From Liolophura sinensis (lineage: Eukaryota > Mollusca > Polyplacophora > Chitonida > Chitonidae): 64,000 nucleotides of DNA. This document shows, in pieces, positions 44,515-56,450 of the stretch (position 1 is the stretch's first letter; each line of letters opens with the position of its first letter). The stretch lies in contig NC_088302.1 of NCBI RefSeq assembly GCF_032854445.1, positions 53,662,046 through 53,726,045 on the forward strand, given 5' to 3'. The notes beneath the pieces are model-generated. The model was given only the letters and a program-made list of their open reading frames with translations. It did no database searches and was not told the DNA's origin. A program made the translations under genes and the position numbers.

Positions 44515-45729
44515 GCCGGCTTTCATTGTTTTATCAACGAAAAACGACGAACGTCCAGCGTCTAAACTAAATCCGTTTGCTCTGAAAAAAAACAATAGAA
44601 GGTTCAGCTGGTAAAGTTAAAATCGTTAAAAAATTAAGATCTGGCGATATCCTTATTGAATGTTTTCGAAAACAGCAGGCATTCAATTTATTATCATTGA
44701 ATTCCGTTTTGGGTGTGCCTGTTTTTGCATCGCCACAAATAGCTGCAAGGGCATCATACGTGACAGGGATCGGGATCTGATTGACCTGTCTGAAGAACAA
44801 ATTTGTGATGAATTAAAGTCTGAGGGTGTTACCAATGTTAAACGTTTCGTTACGAAAAAATCTGGCAACACCATTAAACTCAACACTTACTTACTAACAT
44901 TCAACAGCACATCACTTCCGTCATCCATTTACATTGGCCCGTACAGGGTTCGTGTTGACCTGTACATTCCCAACCCGACAAGGTGTTTTACGTGCCAAAA
45001 ATTTGGTCACGGCAAGAGCCAATGTATAAATAAATTGATTTGTTTTCGATGCGGGAAGGAAGGCCATGAGGGTTTCGACTGCAGTGACACATTTAAATGC
45101 TGTAATTGCAGTGGAGATCATATGGCCTCCTCTAAAGACTGTCTATTATTCCTAAAAGAAAAACAGACAGTTACTTTAAAAGTTAAAAATAACATCCCGT
45201 ACCAGGAAGCACGTAAATTAGTGTGCAATACATCACAGGCTTTGTTTTCAAATGTGGTCAAGCGACTTACAACATCTGTTGCTACTCAGACATCACTCAC
45301 TTGGCCAATTGGAAACGATCAGCCCAAACCATATCCGCCCAAACTTCTGTTAATCCTGCATCCCAGCCTAAATATAGCTCTTGTTCTACACAAACTATAT
45401 CAACAAATTCTGAAAGTCCCAAAAATATAGAACCACAACGTAAAACTGCTGAACCTAATACATTTCCAGCCAAAAAACCAAGCAAAGGAACGAATAATAA
45501 TAATAATAATACTAATAAACCTAGTGGTCCTGTGGAACGTTCTTCCAAGGCCACCAGGGACCCAATCCAAACTTTTAATAAGTTTGGATCGTTAGAGGAT
45601 GTCGATCCTTCAACATCAGACGCGGAGGTGATGGATACATCACCCGCATCAGGGAGATCTTGCAGCCGATCTCCAAGGAAGGGTCGACCTCGGTCCAAGC
45701 ATAAATCTCCTATACGCCTACCTCCATAA
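44515..45729 (+). pseudogene. LINE ORF1 (gag-like, three CCHC zinc knuckles), frameshifted
   Basis: Nucleic-acid-binding protein of the LINE. The N-terminal part (SGDILIECFRKQQAF, about 44640-44690) is in a different frame from the middle, with a shift at about 44735. The middle holds the knuckles CFTCQKFGHGKSQC, CFRCGKEGHEGFDC and CCNCSGDHMASSKDC (44983-45150). A further shift near 45290 leads to a Ser/Pro/Asn-rich tail with basic SRSPRKGRPRSKHK. Its stop overlaps the ORF2 start as TAATG (45727-45731), an arrangement suited to termination-reinitiation. At least three frameshifts, including one in the A-run at 44584, so not functional. Confidence 0.85.
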
Positions 45730-48700
45730 TGTCTTCCTTAGATAAAATTATACAGTGGAATTGTCGAGGTCTTAAGGCAAATTTTATTGAAATAACACAG
45801 CTAGTTCAATCTTTCAATCCAGTTGCCCTGTGTCTTCAGGAAACTCACCCGAAGACATCTGACAAAGATAAAATAACTCTTAAAAATTATTCACTTTATA
45901 GCACATATTGTATTGAAGAAGAGCGCGCTGCTTGGCGGCTCCTCGATGTTCATAAATAACAATATTATCCACAGCCCTGTTGCTCTCCATAGAGAGCTTC
46001 AGGCTGTGGCCGTTCGTGTTTCATTATATGAAACAGTCACATTATGTTCGGTGTATATACCTCCGAACACTTCTTTGTCAGCTTTTCAGTTACACAATCT
46101 AAAAGAACAGTTACCTAAACCGTTTATAATACTGGGAGATTTTAATTCCCATAACCCCCTATGGGGCAGTAATAACATAAATAATAAGGGCAAGATAGTC
46201 GAAGACTTCTTATCGAAGGAGGGACTGTGTTATTTCAATGATGGTTCTAATACCTATTTACATCCGGGTAATGGCACTTATTCTGCTATCGATCTCACTA
46301 TCACGGATCCATCACTTCTCCTTGAATTTTCTTGGAAGGTGCATGACGATCTTGTGGTAGTGACCATTTTCCTATAATCCTAGAGCATCACTTCTACTTC
46401 TTTAGAACGTGTAGCTAGGTGGAAATTCGATAAAGCAGATTGGATCGCATTTGAGATGTTCTGTGAGGCTGATATCACTCGAGAGACTCTCAATGCTGCA
46501 GATGATCCTATATTAAAATTTAACGAGCTTGTTTTACGAGCTGCCGATAGAACTATCCCTAAAACCTCGACAAATCCAAAATCCAAAAGTAAACCCTGGT
46601 ATGATCAGGACTGTCGCAAAGCCATTAAGGACCGCAAAAAGGCCGAGCAAAATTTTAATATATATCCAAATGATAATAACTTAAACCAGGTTCGTAATTT
46701 AGGGCTAAGGCTCGCCGATTACTCAAGTCCAAGAGACGGTCTTGTTGGCGGAACTTTGTTTCTGGCATTACGTCAAAAACACCCATGCGTAAGGTCCGGA
46801 ACATGGTTCAGAAGCTTAAGGGCAAAACTAATAGAACAAAAGTCCAGCATTTAAAAGATGGAGATAATATATTAACTTCTACACCCGATATAGCTAATAA
46901 ACTAGCTGAGACAATTTCAAAGAAATCTTCTTCTGAGAATTATACTAAAGAATTCCAACATATTAAAAACCAGAAGGAGAAATTTAAATTGCCCTTTTCT
47001 TCTAAGAATTTAGAAGGTTATAATCATCCTTTTAATATCGAGGAACTTAAGACTGCATTAAAAAAGGCCCACTATACTGCTTGTGGTCCTGATAACGTAT
47101 ATTATAAGTTTCTGAATCATTTACCACCTGAGCCACTGAAGACTCTCTTGGACTTGCTTAATAATATTTGGATAACTGGTAATTTTCCACCATCATGGAG
47201 GGAGGTGTGTATTATCCCGATTCCCAAACCGGGTAAGGATCATAATGATCCAAATAATTACCGCCCCATAGCTCTTACAAGCTGTGTCTGTAAGACTATG
47301 GAACGAATGATTAGTGATAGACTTGTTTGGTTTCTTGAAACTAACAAGTTACTCTCTAACATTCAATGTGGTTTTCGGCAAGGTAGATCTACCATGGATC
47401 ACCTTGTTCGATTTGAAACTTTTATTCGCGATGGCTTCATCAATAACGAACATGTGGTGTCCATATTTTTTAACCTTGAAAAGGCTTATTACACCGCATG
47501 AAAATATGGTATTTTAAAAGACCTCGCGGATATGGGATTAAAAGGTCGATTACCTTTACTCAAATCTGAATTTTTATCTGATCGTTAGTGTAAGGTACGG
47601 GTTGGGTCCACTCTTTCTGACTCTTATGAACAGGAGATGGGTGTACCTCAGGGCGGCATTCTATCACCAACTCTGTTTAGCATAAAAATAAATAGCCTAG
47701 CAAAAACATTAACATCTGGCTCAGAGGGTTCTTTATATGTTGATGACTTCCTTATATACTACCGGGCTCAGATTATAAATAATATCGAAAGTCTGTTGCA
47801 GCTTTGTCTCAATGAAATCTAGAAATGGGCAACCGAAAACGGTTTTAGATTTTCAACGTCTAAAACCGTCGGTATGCATTTTTGTAATAAACCGAAACTT
47901 CATCTTGACCCTGAGCTTAATTTTTGTGGTGAACAGATTAAAATTGTTGGAGAAACAAAGTTTTTAGGTACAATATTTGATAGTAAGCTATCTTTTATAC
48001 CACATATTAAAATGCTTAAAGCTAAATGTACAAAGGCTCTCGATATAATTAAGGTCGTGTCCAGCACCGATTGGGGTGCTGACCGATCAGTTTTACTTAA
48101 CTTATATCGTTCTCTGGTGAGGTCTAAATTGGATTATGGATCCATCATTTACGGTTCCGCTGGGAAGTCGTACATTAAAATGTTGGATCCTGTTCATCAT
48201 CAGGGTTTGAGGCTCAGGCTTGGTGCTTTTAGAACCTCCCCAGTAGAAAGTTTATACGTGGAGGTAAATGAGCCTTCTTTATATCATCAACGTATAAAAC
48301 TTAGCCTTCAATACACTAGTAAGCTTAAAGCTCATCCAACAAACCCTGCCTACGACTGTGTTTTCAATCCATTATATGTAGACAAATATATTAAATGTCC
48401 TAACAAGATCCCTTCGTTCAGTCTTCGCATACGGGACCATATTGTGGGTGCTAACATCAAGCTGGAGGATATAGCTCCGGTGTCTTTTCCGGAGTCTCCT
48501 CCATGGCTTCTTCCACAAACTAAACTAATATTTGATCTATGTAAATATAATAAATCAAATACAAATCCTCTTATAATTCAGCAAGGTTTTGCTGAAATCA
48601 AGGCTGATTATATGGATCATAAATTTATATATACTGACAGGTCAAAGGATGGGGACAGAGTTGTGGCTGCGGCTGTCTTAGAGCAGCGGGTCACTTCTCT

Positions 48701-49334
48701 TCGTCTGCCACCTTCATCTTCTATCTTTTCTGCAGAAGCCAGGGCTATACTCCTGGCCTTATCATATGTTTCCTGTGGGCATGCCCAGAGGGCAGTGATA
48801 TGCAGCGACTCGCTGTCTTGCCTTTTGGCAATTCAGAATAATAAATTTAAAAATCCATTGATACTTGAGATAATAGCCTAACACCGAAAACTAATTAAAA
48901 GAGGTAAAGATATTATATTCTGTTGGATACCAAGTCACACTGGTATCCGTGGAAACACAGTCGTGGACAGGGAAGCGAAAGCTGCCCTATATAAACCTGT
49001 ATCTCGGGTTAAAATCCCTTATATGGACGTGAAGTCTAGTATTCTTAAATATATTCGTCGCCTTTGGCAGGGTGGATGGGACTTGCAGATCTATAATAAA
49101 CTGCATGCCATTCATCCTGTCATTGGCTACAATGCCTATACTTGTCAAATATCTTGTAGAGACCAAGTAGTTTTAACGAGGGGTCGTGTTGGCCATTCTC
49201 ATCTGACACACAATTTCATCTTAGATGGGAGCAGTGCTCCCGAATGTGCTCATGTTCGGCAAAGGTTCTACACGGTCAACTCTATATATGATTTATTTGA
49301 CAGCATCGCCATTGGCCTATATCATAAAATATAA
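45729..49334 (+). pseudogene. LINE ORF2 (endonuclease, reverse transcriptase, RNase H), broken
   Basis: APE endonuclease: IQWNCRGL, CLQETH (45740-45850), then after a frameshift ILGDFNSHNPLWGS and YSAIDLTI (46130-46300). RT: YRPIALTS, CGFRQGRST, VPQGGILSPTLF, YVDDFLIYY (47200-47765). RNase H: YTDRSK, SAEARAI, SDSLSCL, SHTGIRGNTVVDREAK (48630-48990). Defects: frameshifts near 45920, 46370, 46700 and 46780; stop codons at 47499, 47586, 47820 and 48879. RT motif A reads FNLEKAYYT where FDLEKAYDT is usual, losing the catalytic Asp. The RNase H TDGSK is TDRSK. The C-terminal zinc-binding segment also appears shortened before HVRQRFY. Confidence 0.88.
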
Positions 49335-49533
49335 ATTTTAATTGTTATAAATATCTATAGATAAACAGTTATATACATATAGATATATACATGTACTATA
49401 ACCCTGGTTTTCGAGTTTTAAATCTTATTTTTCTTTTATACGATTTTAAACATGTCTGTACTTTTTGTTTTACTTTTGGTGTTCATATTATCATATCGAA
49501 AACCTTAACCGTCTCGCGTTTTCACCTTGTTCT

Positions 49534-49596
49534 CGCCACGATATGACTGAAATATTGCCGATGTGGCGTTAAGCCATAATCATTCATTCATTCATT
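49534..49596 (+). other. LINE 3' end: hairpin and (ATTC)n tail
   Basis: CGCCAC (49534-49539) pairs with GTGGCG (49563-49568), and the CATTCATTCATTCATTC tail follows. In related LINEs such a terminal stem-loop with short tandem tail is the site recognised by the RT; here that role is inferred. Confidence 0.6.
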
Positions 49597-49789
49597 CTTT
49601 TTGTATTTCATTGTCGGCCAAGCCTATCTCATTTAAACGTAAGCCTTATGTAACAATAAACTGATTCTCTCTTATACTGTACTACTGATACACTGTATAC
49701 CAAGGATAATTAATCTCCATGTCCCTCTTACGGCTCGGAAATTTGCTTCAAGATTAAATCGGTTTTGTCTGCAAGCGAAACTCCAAGCA

Positions 49790-49963
49790 AATGTAAACGC
49801 TTCGCTGGTCTTATGGTTAGAGCGTCCGGTACATACTGCTACCTCGCTTGGTGGTCAGCATTAAGAGGGCAAGTGCAAGGGAACTTGACTGGTTGGCGCA
49901 GTGCGATGTGGCTGGGTGTGGTGTCACGTCTGGTGTCTTTGACATGATACTTCAATGGCGGCA
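49790..49963 (+). repeat. Dispersed molluscan-type repeat interrupted by the SINE at 49964
   Basis: Contains GGTCTTATGGTTAGAGCGTC, CTCGCTTGGTGGTCAGCATT and GTGTCACGTCTGGTGTCTTT then GACATGATACTTCAATGG. I recall this sequence type as widespread in bivalve genomes, but cannot check it here. The SINE starts exactly after it. Confidence 0.5.
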
Positions 49964-50234
49964 GGGGCCTCCGTGGCTCAGTTGGTTAGCGCGCTAGCGC
50001 AGCGTAATGACCCAGGAGTCTCTCACCAATGTGGTCGCTGTGAGTTCAAGTCCAGCTCATGCTGGCTTTCTCTCCGGCCGTATGTGGGAAGGTCTGTCAG
50101 CTACCTGCGGATGGTCGTGGGTTTCCTCCGGGTTCTGCCCGGTTTCCACCCACCATAATGCTGCCCGCCGTCGTATAAGTGAAATATTCTTGAGTACGGC
50201 GTAAAACACCAATCAAAAAAAAAAAAAAAAAAAA
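49964..50234 (+). mobile_element. Full-length tRNA-derived SINE
   Basis: Starts GGGGCCTCCGTGGCTCAGTT with A box (TGGCTCAGTTGGTTAGC) and B box (GAGTTCAAGTCC). Then the body (GGAAGGTCTGTCAGCTACCT, GGTTTCCTCCGGGTTCTGCC), the conserved 3' domain (CGTCGTATAAGTGAAATATT, GAGTACGGCGTAAAACACCA) and a poly-A tail. Flanked by TCAATGGCGGCA (49952-49963) and TCAATTGCGGCA (50235-50246), a target-site duplication with one mismatch. Best reference copy in the window. Confidence 0.92.
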
Positions 50235-50246
50235 TCAATTGCGGCA

Positions 50247-51331
50247 ACATTTTGGCGGCACGAACTCGCCCTGTCACAAGAAGACAGGGATTATGTACAC
50301 ACATCTGCATATCTGTACGTCACGCGAGGGTGAATGTGTTAATGTCAAAAGTCCGCACTCTGAACTCACTCACAATAAAAATGACAGCCATCGGATTAGT
50401 GAAATATTCCAGAGCATAGCGTGAAGCAGATGGCAGTTAAATAAATTAATAAATAAAACTCGACATACAGAAAGTAGGCCTGTATTTATACATTTGACTT
50501 TTGTTTTACATTATATTAACCTCATCTGCCTGTATAGATCTATTGTTATATGATATGTACATTTACACAAAGAACATCATCGTACAGGACAGACGACAAC
50601 ACATATCGGGTGGGGCTTAAAAAATGGGCCGTATGTCAGCTTCTAAAACTTTACACACTCAAAAGCCATTATGTCCTTATTATACAGACCAAATTTCAAT
50701 TTCATCCTTTAAGATTTGTGTTCATAGGACCAAAATCAAAAAACAGTCAAAATCACATGTTCCGGACTTTTCAAAATGATGTTCTACCTTGTTTTACTTG
50801 AAAAGGCGATCAGTTCCTTGTCCGCCGCAGAGAAAACTATCTTGATTTCAGCAAAACTTTCCAGACGACACTTGATTGACGCGTGTCACACAGGTGACTC
50901 TACTCATGTCATGCAATGTTGGTCACCGGAACGTGCGTTTTTGAGGCTATGTTTTCATTTTAACCCTGTATACAGACTACTCAAGCTATGACTTTGAAAA
51001 TCGGTCAGTATATTAACAAAATCATGTCATTTAAATATCTAAAATTTGAAAGGGTTTGAGCAAAGGATAATGGAACAATGCAGTATCAAAGTACGGCCAA
51101 TTTTTTTACGCTCATATTTCTGATCTACTTAAAGCAATAACCATTCCCAGGTACCACATGTTCAGTGGTGCATACAGGACATCAGACTATCTATATAGGA
51201 TGGTGGCAATTCGGCCCCATATGTTGTCAATATACACTTCGAAAATCCTGCCTCTTTGACACAATGAGCCTGCTTGTCTACCCCATTCTGAGTACTCTGA
51301 GCCGAAGTGCACGCAACAAATTCACTTTCTG
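50247..51331. other. Unassigned sequence
   Basis: Includes a short degraded SINE-like 3' stretch near 50391-50425 (CGGATTAGTGAAATATTCCA, GCGTGAAGCAG). Otherwise nothing recognised. Confidence 0.45.
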
Positions 51332-51690
51332 AAGCATTTATACATATTCATAAACACAGCAGTCTTCTCATTATATATTGTCTTTGGTTGTAGAAACTGT
51401 AGGCTTTAACGACGGGAATTTACCATTTATATATATTCATAAACACAGCAGTCCTCTCATTATATATTGTCTTTGGTTGTAGAAACTGTAGGCTTTAACG
51501 ACGGGAATTTACCATTTATATATATTCATAAACACAGCAGTCCTCTCATTATATATTGTCTTTGGTTGTAGAAACTGTAGGCTTTAACGACGGGAATTTA
51601 CCATTTATATATATTCATACACACAGCAGTCCTCTCATTATATATTGTCTTTGGTTGTAGAAACTGTAGGCTTTAGCGACTGGAATTTAC
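51332..51690. repeat. 89-bp tandem repeat (about 4 copies)
   Basis: Unit starts CATTTATATATATTCATAAA and includes TCTTTGGTTGTAGAAACTGT and GGCTTTAACGACGGGAATTT. The copies differ at only a few positions, suggesting recent expansion. Confidence 0.93.
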
Positions 51691-51787
51691 GGGAGTAAAG
51701 ACGGGATTTGTTGATATAATTCTTCCATACAGGACTTCATGGATACAAAACGATGGTCGCCCTCCCAAGAGAAAACACAAAAGTAAC

Positions 51788-51962
51788 TATTTATTTATTT
51801 ATTTATTTTTTTGATTGGTGTTTTACGCCGTATAGAATTTTTCACTTATACGAAGCTGGCCAGCATTATGGTTGGAGGAAACCGGGCAGAGCCCATGGAA
51901 AACCCACGACCATCCGTAGGTTGCTAACAGACCTAACAGGCCGGAGAGGAAGCCAGGTGGAA
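51788..51962 (-). mobile_element. SINE, antisense, truncated before the tRNA head
   Basis: TTTATTTATTTATTTATTT, then GATTGGTGTTTTACGCCGTA, CCAGCATTATGGTTGGAGGA, AACCGGGCAGAGCCC and CATCCGTAGGTTGCTAACAG. It ends in CGGAGAGGAAGCCAG without the head. Confidence 0.88.
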
Positions 51963-52750
51963 GGTTAAAATGATTATGCACTTGACGATTTGTCTTTCAC
52001 CTGTACCCTTATATAAAATTAAATTATATAAATGGCACACAATTACAACATTCTGTCTGTTTTCTTTTCTCTTCTATAAACTTAGAACCGCGAAGTGCTT
52101 TTGGCACTATACACCAGCAGTGAGTTGAAATGATGATATCCAACAACATTCAGACAAAATGTGTTGTCTCTTCTCTTGGACACAAAATGAAAACAACAAC
52201 GAAGAAAAAAACTGCTTTGGCCTTCAGTATGCTAATTGTACTCAATATCATGGAAATATTGATACGGCTGTTTATTTTTTTAGGATTGCTTTCGCAGGTT
52301 TTTAATTAAAGCAGGTCAACAAAGTTTCATATTCACATCTAATTTGCTCCCTTATGAAATATAAGGCCTATAGCCAAGATTAATGGTTTGATATGTATGT
52401 CAGTCTACTCAGATACCCCTATCGATACAAAAGAGCTCCAGGGCAATTCATGCTCACGCCATCATGTTACATTATTCACCTACTATGTCTCGAAACATGA
52501 CACATGGAGTCGTTAAAAGTCACGTTATTATCACAACTCACAAGCATTAAGAAGAAAAAACCTTGAAGCTTACGATATGACCTTCATAGTTTGATTTAAG
52601 CCTTTTCTAGTGAAAAAAAACCCCCATCAAACAGTTACGAAAGTAAATTAATATATACGTCAACTTGATAATGTGGTTGTAACTGTATCCATCGGTAATT
52701 AACTGAAAGTTTATAACACGTCTAGATATTTAACCTGAACACGTTATGAC

Positions 52751-53131
52751 GTGCTCCAGTTTCATGCATGCCATCTCCTGCTCACAGTCTCTAACGGGTT
52801 ACACTGTGACATCTATGGCTGTTTTTGTAGAGACAAGGCAATCGAGTGCTTTAGATCCTGCCATCATACAGTTGAAATGAGCCTTCCTTTTCTGTGTGGT
52901 ACCAGAAACGGGTCAATCACAGTAAATGCAGACAGATTCTGTGATTTACAATGTCAAAGTTATGGTGTCATGTTGAGTGCAATGTTCCATGTGTACAATG
53001 TACATACAATCTTTATATTACGATTCTGTTTGAAAACAGAGAAATATTCTGTAATAGTTAATAAGATCCATTGGAGTAGAACTGCAAACATTAGTATACA
53101 AGTAAATGTTACTTTTTTGGTACTACCTTGA
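52751..53131 (+). CDS. Unrecognised open frame with a cysteine-rich stretch (possible exon)
   Basis: A 126-codon open frame. Residues about 18-75 are Cys-rich: LHCDIYGCFCRDKAIECFRS, then a Cys before HHTVEMSLPF, LCGTRNGSITVNADRFCDLQ and a final CQ, nine Cys in under 60 residues. This spacing looks more like an extracellular disulfide domain (perhaps Kazal/follistatin-like) than chance. A possible acceptor (CTCACAG) sits at about 52787 and the stretch could end at a GT near 52963. No partner exons were found. I would treat it as a candidate exon of unknown gene only. Confidence 0.22.
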   Translation: MLQFHACHLLLTVSNGLHCDIYGCFCRDKAIECFRSCHHTVEMSLPFLCGTRNGSITVNADRFCDLQCQSYGVMLSAMFHVYNVHTIFILRFCLKTEKYSVIVNKIHWSRTANISIQVNVTFLVLP

Positions 53132-54499
53132 ATTACTATCGCATTAAGTACCCTAATTTTCACGATTACATTATGTTGGTGTACATTACAATGATGTTTG
53201 TCTCTTTACAGCACTTTGACTAGAAAGCTATTTAGCGATGATGAAAAAGCACCTTTCTTGGTTGGCTACGCAAATTGCTGGAAATTTACAGTCACTTGAT
53301 CGGTTAAACTACAGCTTCATCTAAGCAATTCTATAGATATAGTCAGGCTACATTGTGCGTAATATCCAAACAGCCACTATGAACACAGTACAGTATGAAC
53401 AAAAACACGCACACGCTGACACTCTCTGGCATAAAGTTTTCGACAATTTGTTTGCAAATACGGCCTTTAATATTTTTTTAAATATATTTTGTTTCACGAG
53501 GAAGAGGTATTTGAAAATATTTTTGTGTGGAGGGTATTTGGGACCACCTCTTAGTATTTGCCCGTATAATAAATTTAAATTGTTTATATACAAACACATG
53601 CATTTAATCTAAATCATGATAATATTTATGAACATACAAGTATTAAAGAATAAATTTGATCAAAATCTACACACTTAGAAAACAAGGTGCAGCCATAGAA
53701 TCTTTAGGGGTTCCATGGCTTGCCTCTGTGGTGGTACCCTCTAATGTTCCATACAGAACCTTATTTGTAGGGTAAATTTAGCACCACATATGGAAGGTTC
53801 CAAGTTGCACCCAAAACAGGCACCTTTAAAGGAGGAATTGTACAACATTTAAGGGTTCTAAGGCTTTAAATCTGCAGTGGAGTCAGTATAGATCCTTATT
53901 TGTTGGCTTCAATATAGCACCAATGGAAAAGGGTACGTACTGTACCCACAGGTTCAATATTGGTACCATTCAAAGGCATCGCTATACATTCACTTTGTAT
54001 CACTTAATTTGTGAGAATGTTGAACTTTACACAAGGTAAAGATAGAATTTACCTTGAGCTGAAAGTTAAATTGTTAATGCTAAATATTTCAACATAACAG
54101 TAAAGGTAAACTAGTCCTAATTCAGTTACAGCAGCAGTAGTTTTGTCTAGGGCACCATTGTCATAAACAAAAAAGTCGACATGCAATTAAAATCTATTAT
54201 TAGTCAAAATGATTAATGTATATTCTTAACTGACAGCGTCATACAAAATCAGTCAACTCAGGGCAAGTAATCAACGTTTTAACCAGGTCAAACTGAATCA
54301 GATCACAAGACTGGTACACATATATAACCGCATGTCCCAATAAAGAACACAAGTTTTATAACAACCGAGCAGAAATGCAAACTATTGTCAATAAGTGTAA
54401 AAAATGATCTTTTACATATGAAGTACCTTTGTTAAGAAGAGTGGCACAAATTTAGGAAGGTCAGGCAGAAAAAAACTCTTTGAATCTCTAATGGTCCAA
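53132..54499. other. Unassigned sequence
   Basis: 53690-53960 contains several GGTTC/GAACC-type words (GGGGTTCCATGG, CAGAACCTTA, GGAAGGTTCCAAG, AAGGGTTCTAAGG) as in some miniature inverted-repeat elements, but I could not define paired ends. Confidence 0.35.
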
Positions 54500-54600
54500 T
54501 TTTTTCTTTGAATTGGTATTTTATGCCGTACTACAATTATCTCACAGTATATTACGTTGGGAGGACGCCAGGCAGTGCCAGGGAGAACTTGGATTCAACC
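54500..54600 (-). mobile_element. Old, diverged SINE fragment
   Basis: TTGAATTGGTATTTTATGCC, GTACTACAATTATCTCA and GTTGGGAGGACGCCAGGCAG line up with the SINE 3' domain and body, with many substitutions and a deletion. Confidence 0.5.
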
Positions 54601-56368
54601 ATGGACTTACCTTAATGGTGAGAGTCTCAGATTATGCAACCAATGAGGGTTTCACACCATCAATTTGATGTTGTATGGCATCCCCTTATATACGGTATTT
54701 CACCTAAAAATTTGACCCAAAAATAGACTGTTTAGTGGCACACAAAATTACAAATTAAAAATATATTTTTAAAGGAGAAGAAAAATTTAAAAACATGAAA
54801 CCATAGGCTGAAAAGAGCACATTTTTTCTATCTGGTGGTGCCTGCTGCATAATTTTGCGACTTTTCCTCGCCGTACATGTAAAGCCTGAAAACGACCAAG
54901 CTGGCATAAATCACTGAGTCCATCGCGTCCTTCATCTTTAACACCCTGTAATTTATGCTGGGGGTGTGTTGCCTCTCAGCCAGTGAGAGTCGTTAAAACG
55001 GCCGGTTTGTTCGTGTACACGTCCAACATTACGGTTTCCCGATCGTCAAGCGGAAAACGAACTGTACTGTTCGCTGCCTCCTGGGAAGAAGAGTTCTACC
55101 GGAAATGTACGAACGGTTTCCGACGGCAGTTCTCCTCCTAACACAGAAGACTTCAGGACTAGCAAAATGGAGTCGCCCATAGCGGATTTTGGGGCTGACT
55201 TTATTTATAATTTATCAACTTGAGGTACATATTAGAATGTTTTTTTATGGCATGCACCTGCGAGGAAAAGCATGCTCTTTTCAAGGGTATTTGATTCATA
55301 TTTAAATTTTCTTTTCCTTTAAGAGATTGAACGTACTTGAGTGCAAATAACCTGGACCTCATTGCTGGGAGGCTGCAGGCTAGCGAGTACCTTAAATTAG
55401 ATCACTCAGCCACCGAGGGTCGTGTAAGTAGGGACAAGTGCACACAACCACTCAAAAAATCAAAATGTGACAAGCATGACTTCAGATTATCTTGCACAAT
55501 TTGTACGAGAACATAGATCATAAAAGTCAAAATGGGTCCAGCACAAATGTGCTGATCGATCTTATGTCAAATAATAGCTGAGATATGGCTTCTACAAATT
55601 TCCTCGGAAATATCAATTACTCTTAAAATGTGCACAAGGGCAAACAACTCCTAATGCAGATCGAAATATGAAAAAATAACCTCACAGTGCAGAACTTCAG
55701 GTCACTTTACACATTTTATGTGAACTTTAGAATCCTATGCCTGATAAATGCAGATGCATGTATAAGCTCTATAAATTCTGTCAGCCAGCCGGAGAGAAAA
55801 AGCAATCGATATATGACCCCCTCATTAAGAGGGGGACATACCTGCAAAAAAAGATATAATTTAAAGTTACAAGTACATGAAGTACCTTGGAAAAGATAGC
55901 ATTAATTAACACTTTTATATTCATTATTAGTCCATAGGAGACTGGACTTTTCTTCTAACACTAGAAATTTTTAGAACCCTCTAAATTCACACAATGGCCA
56001 CTTCTGAGTTTAAACGCCTGACACATTCCAAATCCACAATCTTGAGGACTTTTCCGGAAATATTCTAAGGATTTAACTACCATAAATAACAACTTCAATC
56101 CCTGACAAGTTATTTGTCATATTAGAGGCACTCCTGAATATTATTACATACTTCATTAATTTGATTGTTGTTCAAGGCCATACTCCAGAATGTGGAATTT
56201 ACGATCAGTTTTATGGGTGCTGGGAATCGGAATATCCCCAGTAAACCGACTTTTGGCATGTTACTGACAAACTTTCTCACGTGTGACATAGACAAGTGGT
56301 CTTCAGTGAATATTACAGGCTGTATAAGCAATCACAAGAACAGTGAGCGCTGGAAAATCTTATCACCT
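54601..56368. other. Unassigned sequence
   Basis: No convincing gene. GC rises around 54950-55200 without a coding signature. A weak tRNA-like A box (GTGGCTGAGTGATC, minus strand, near 55415) may be a SINE scrap. Confidence 0.4.
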
Positions 56369-56450
56369 AGGTCGGGTTTGAACCACCGCATTGTGTGTCC
56401 TAGTGATTGAAAGGCAAGCACCTTTAAGCACTAGATCACAGCCTGCTCCC
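56369..56450 (-). repeat. tRNA-like SINE head remnant
   Basis: On the minus strand: CTGTGATCTAGTGCTTAAAG (A-box-like) and GGTGGTTCAAACCCGACC (B box). Intervening spacing fits a tRNA-derived promoter, but no cloverleaf forms. Different family from the main SINE. Confidence 0.5.

Larger units (their letters stand above)
43817..49596 (+). mobile_element. Nearly full-length I/Jockey-group LINE with RNase H, defective
   Basis: About 5.8 kb, in order: GC-rich 5' UTR (43817-44500), ORF1 with three zinc knuckles, ORF2 with APE-type endonuclease, RT and RNase H, then a 3' UTR ending in a hairpin and a CATTCATTCATTC tail. The flanks CTTTTGGTATTTC (43804-43816) and CTTTTTGTATTTC (49597-49609) differ at one of 13 bases, a probable target-site duplication. 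RNase H after the RT favours the I clade or a relative over Jockey. Multiple stops and frameshifts make it non-autonomous. The tail type is one I recall from molluscan LINEs. Confidence 0.88.

Noticed and set aside
45297-45698. 133-codon minus-strand open frame
   Set aside because: Shadow of the low-complexity ORF1 C-terminal region of the LINE.
49955-50310. Open frames and a tRNA-like sequence
   Set aside because: They are the body and head of the full-length SINE, not a protein gene or a functional tRNA.
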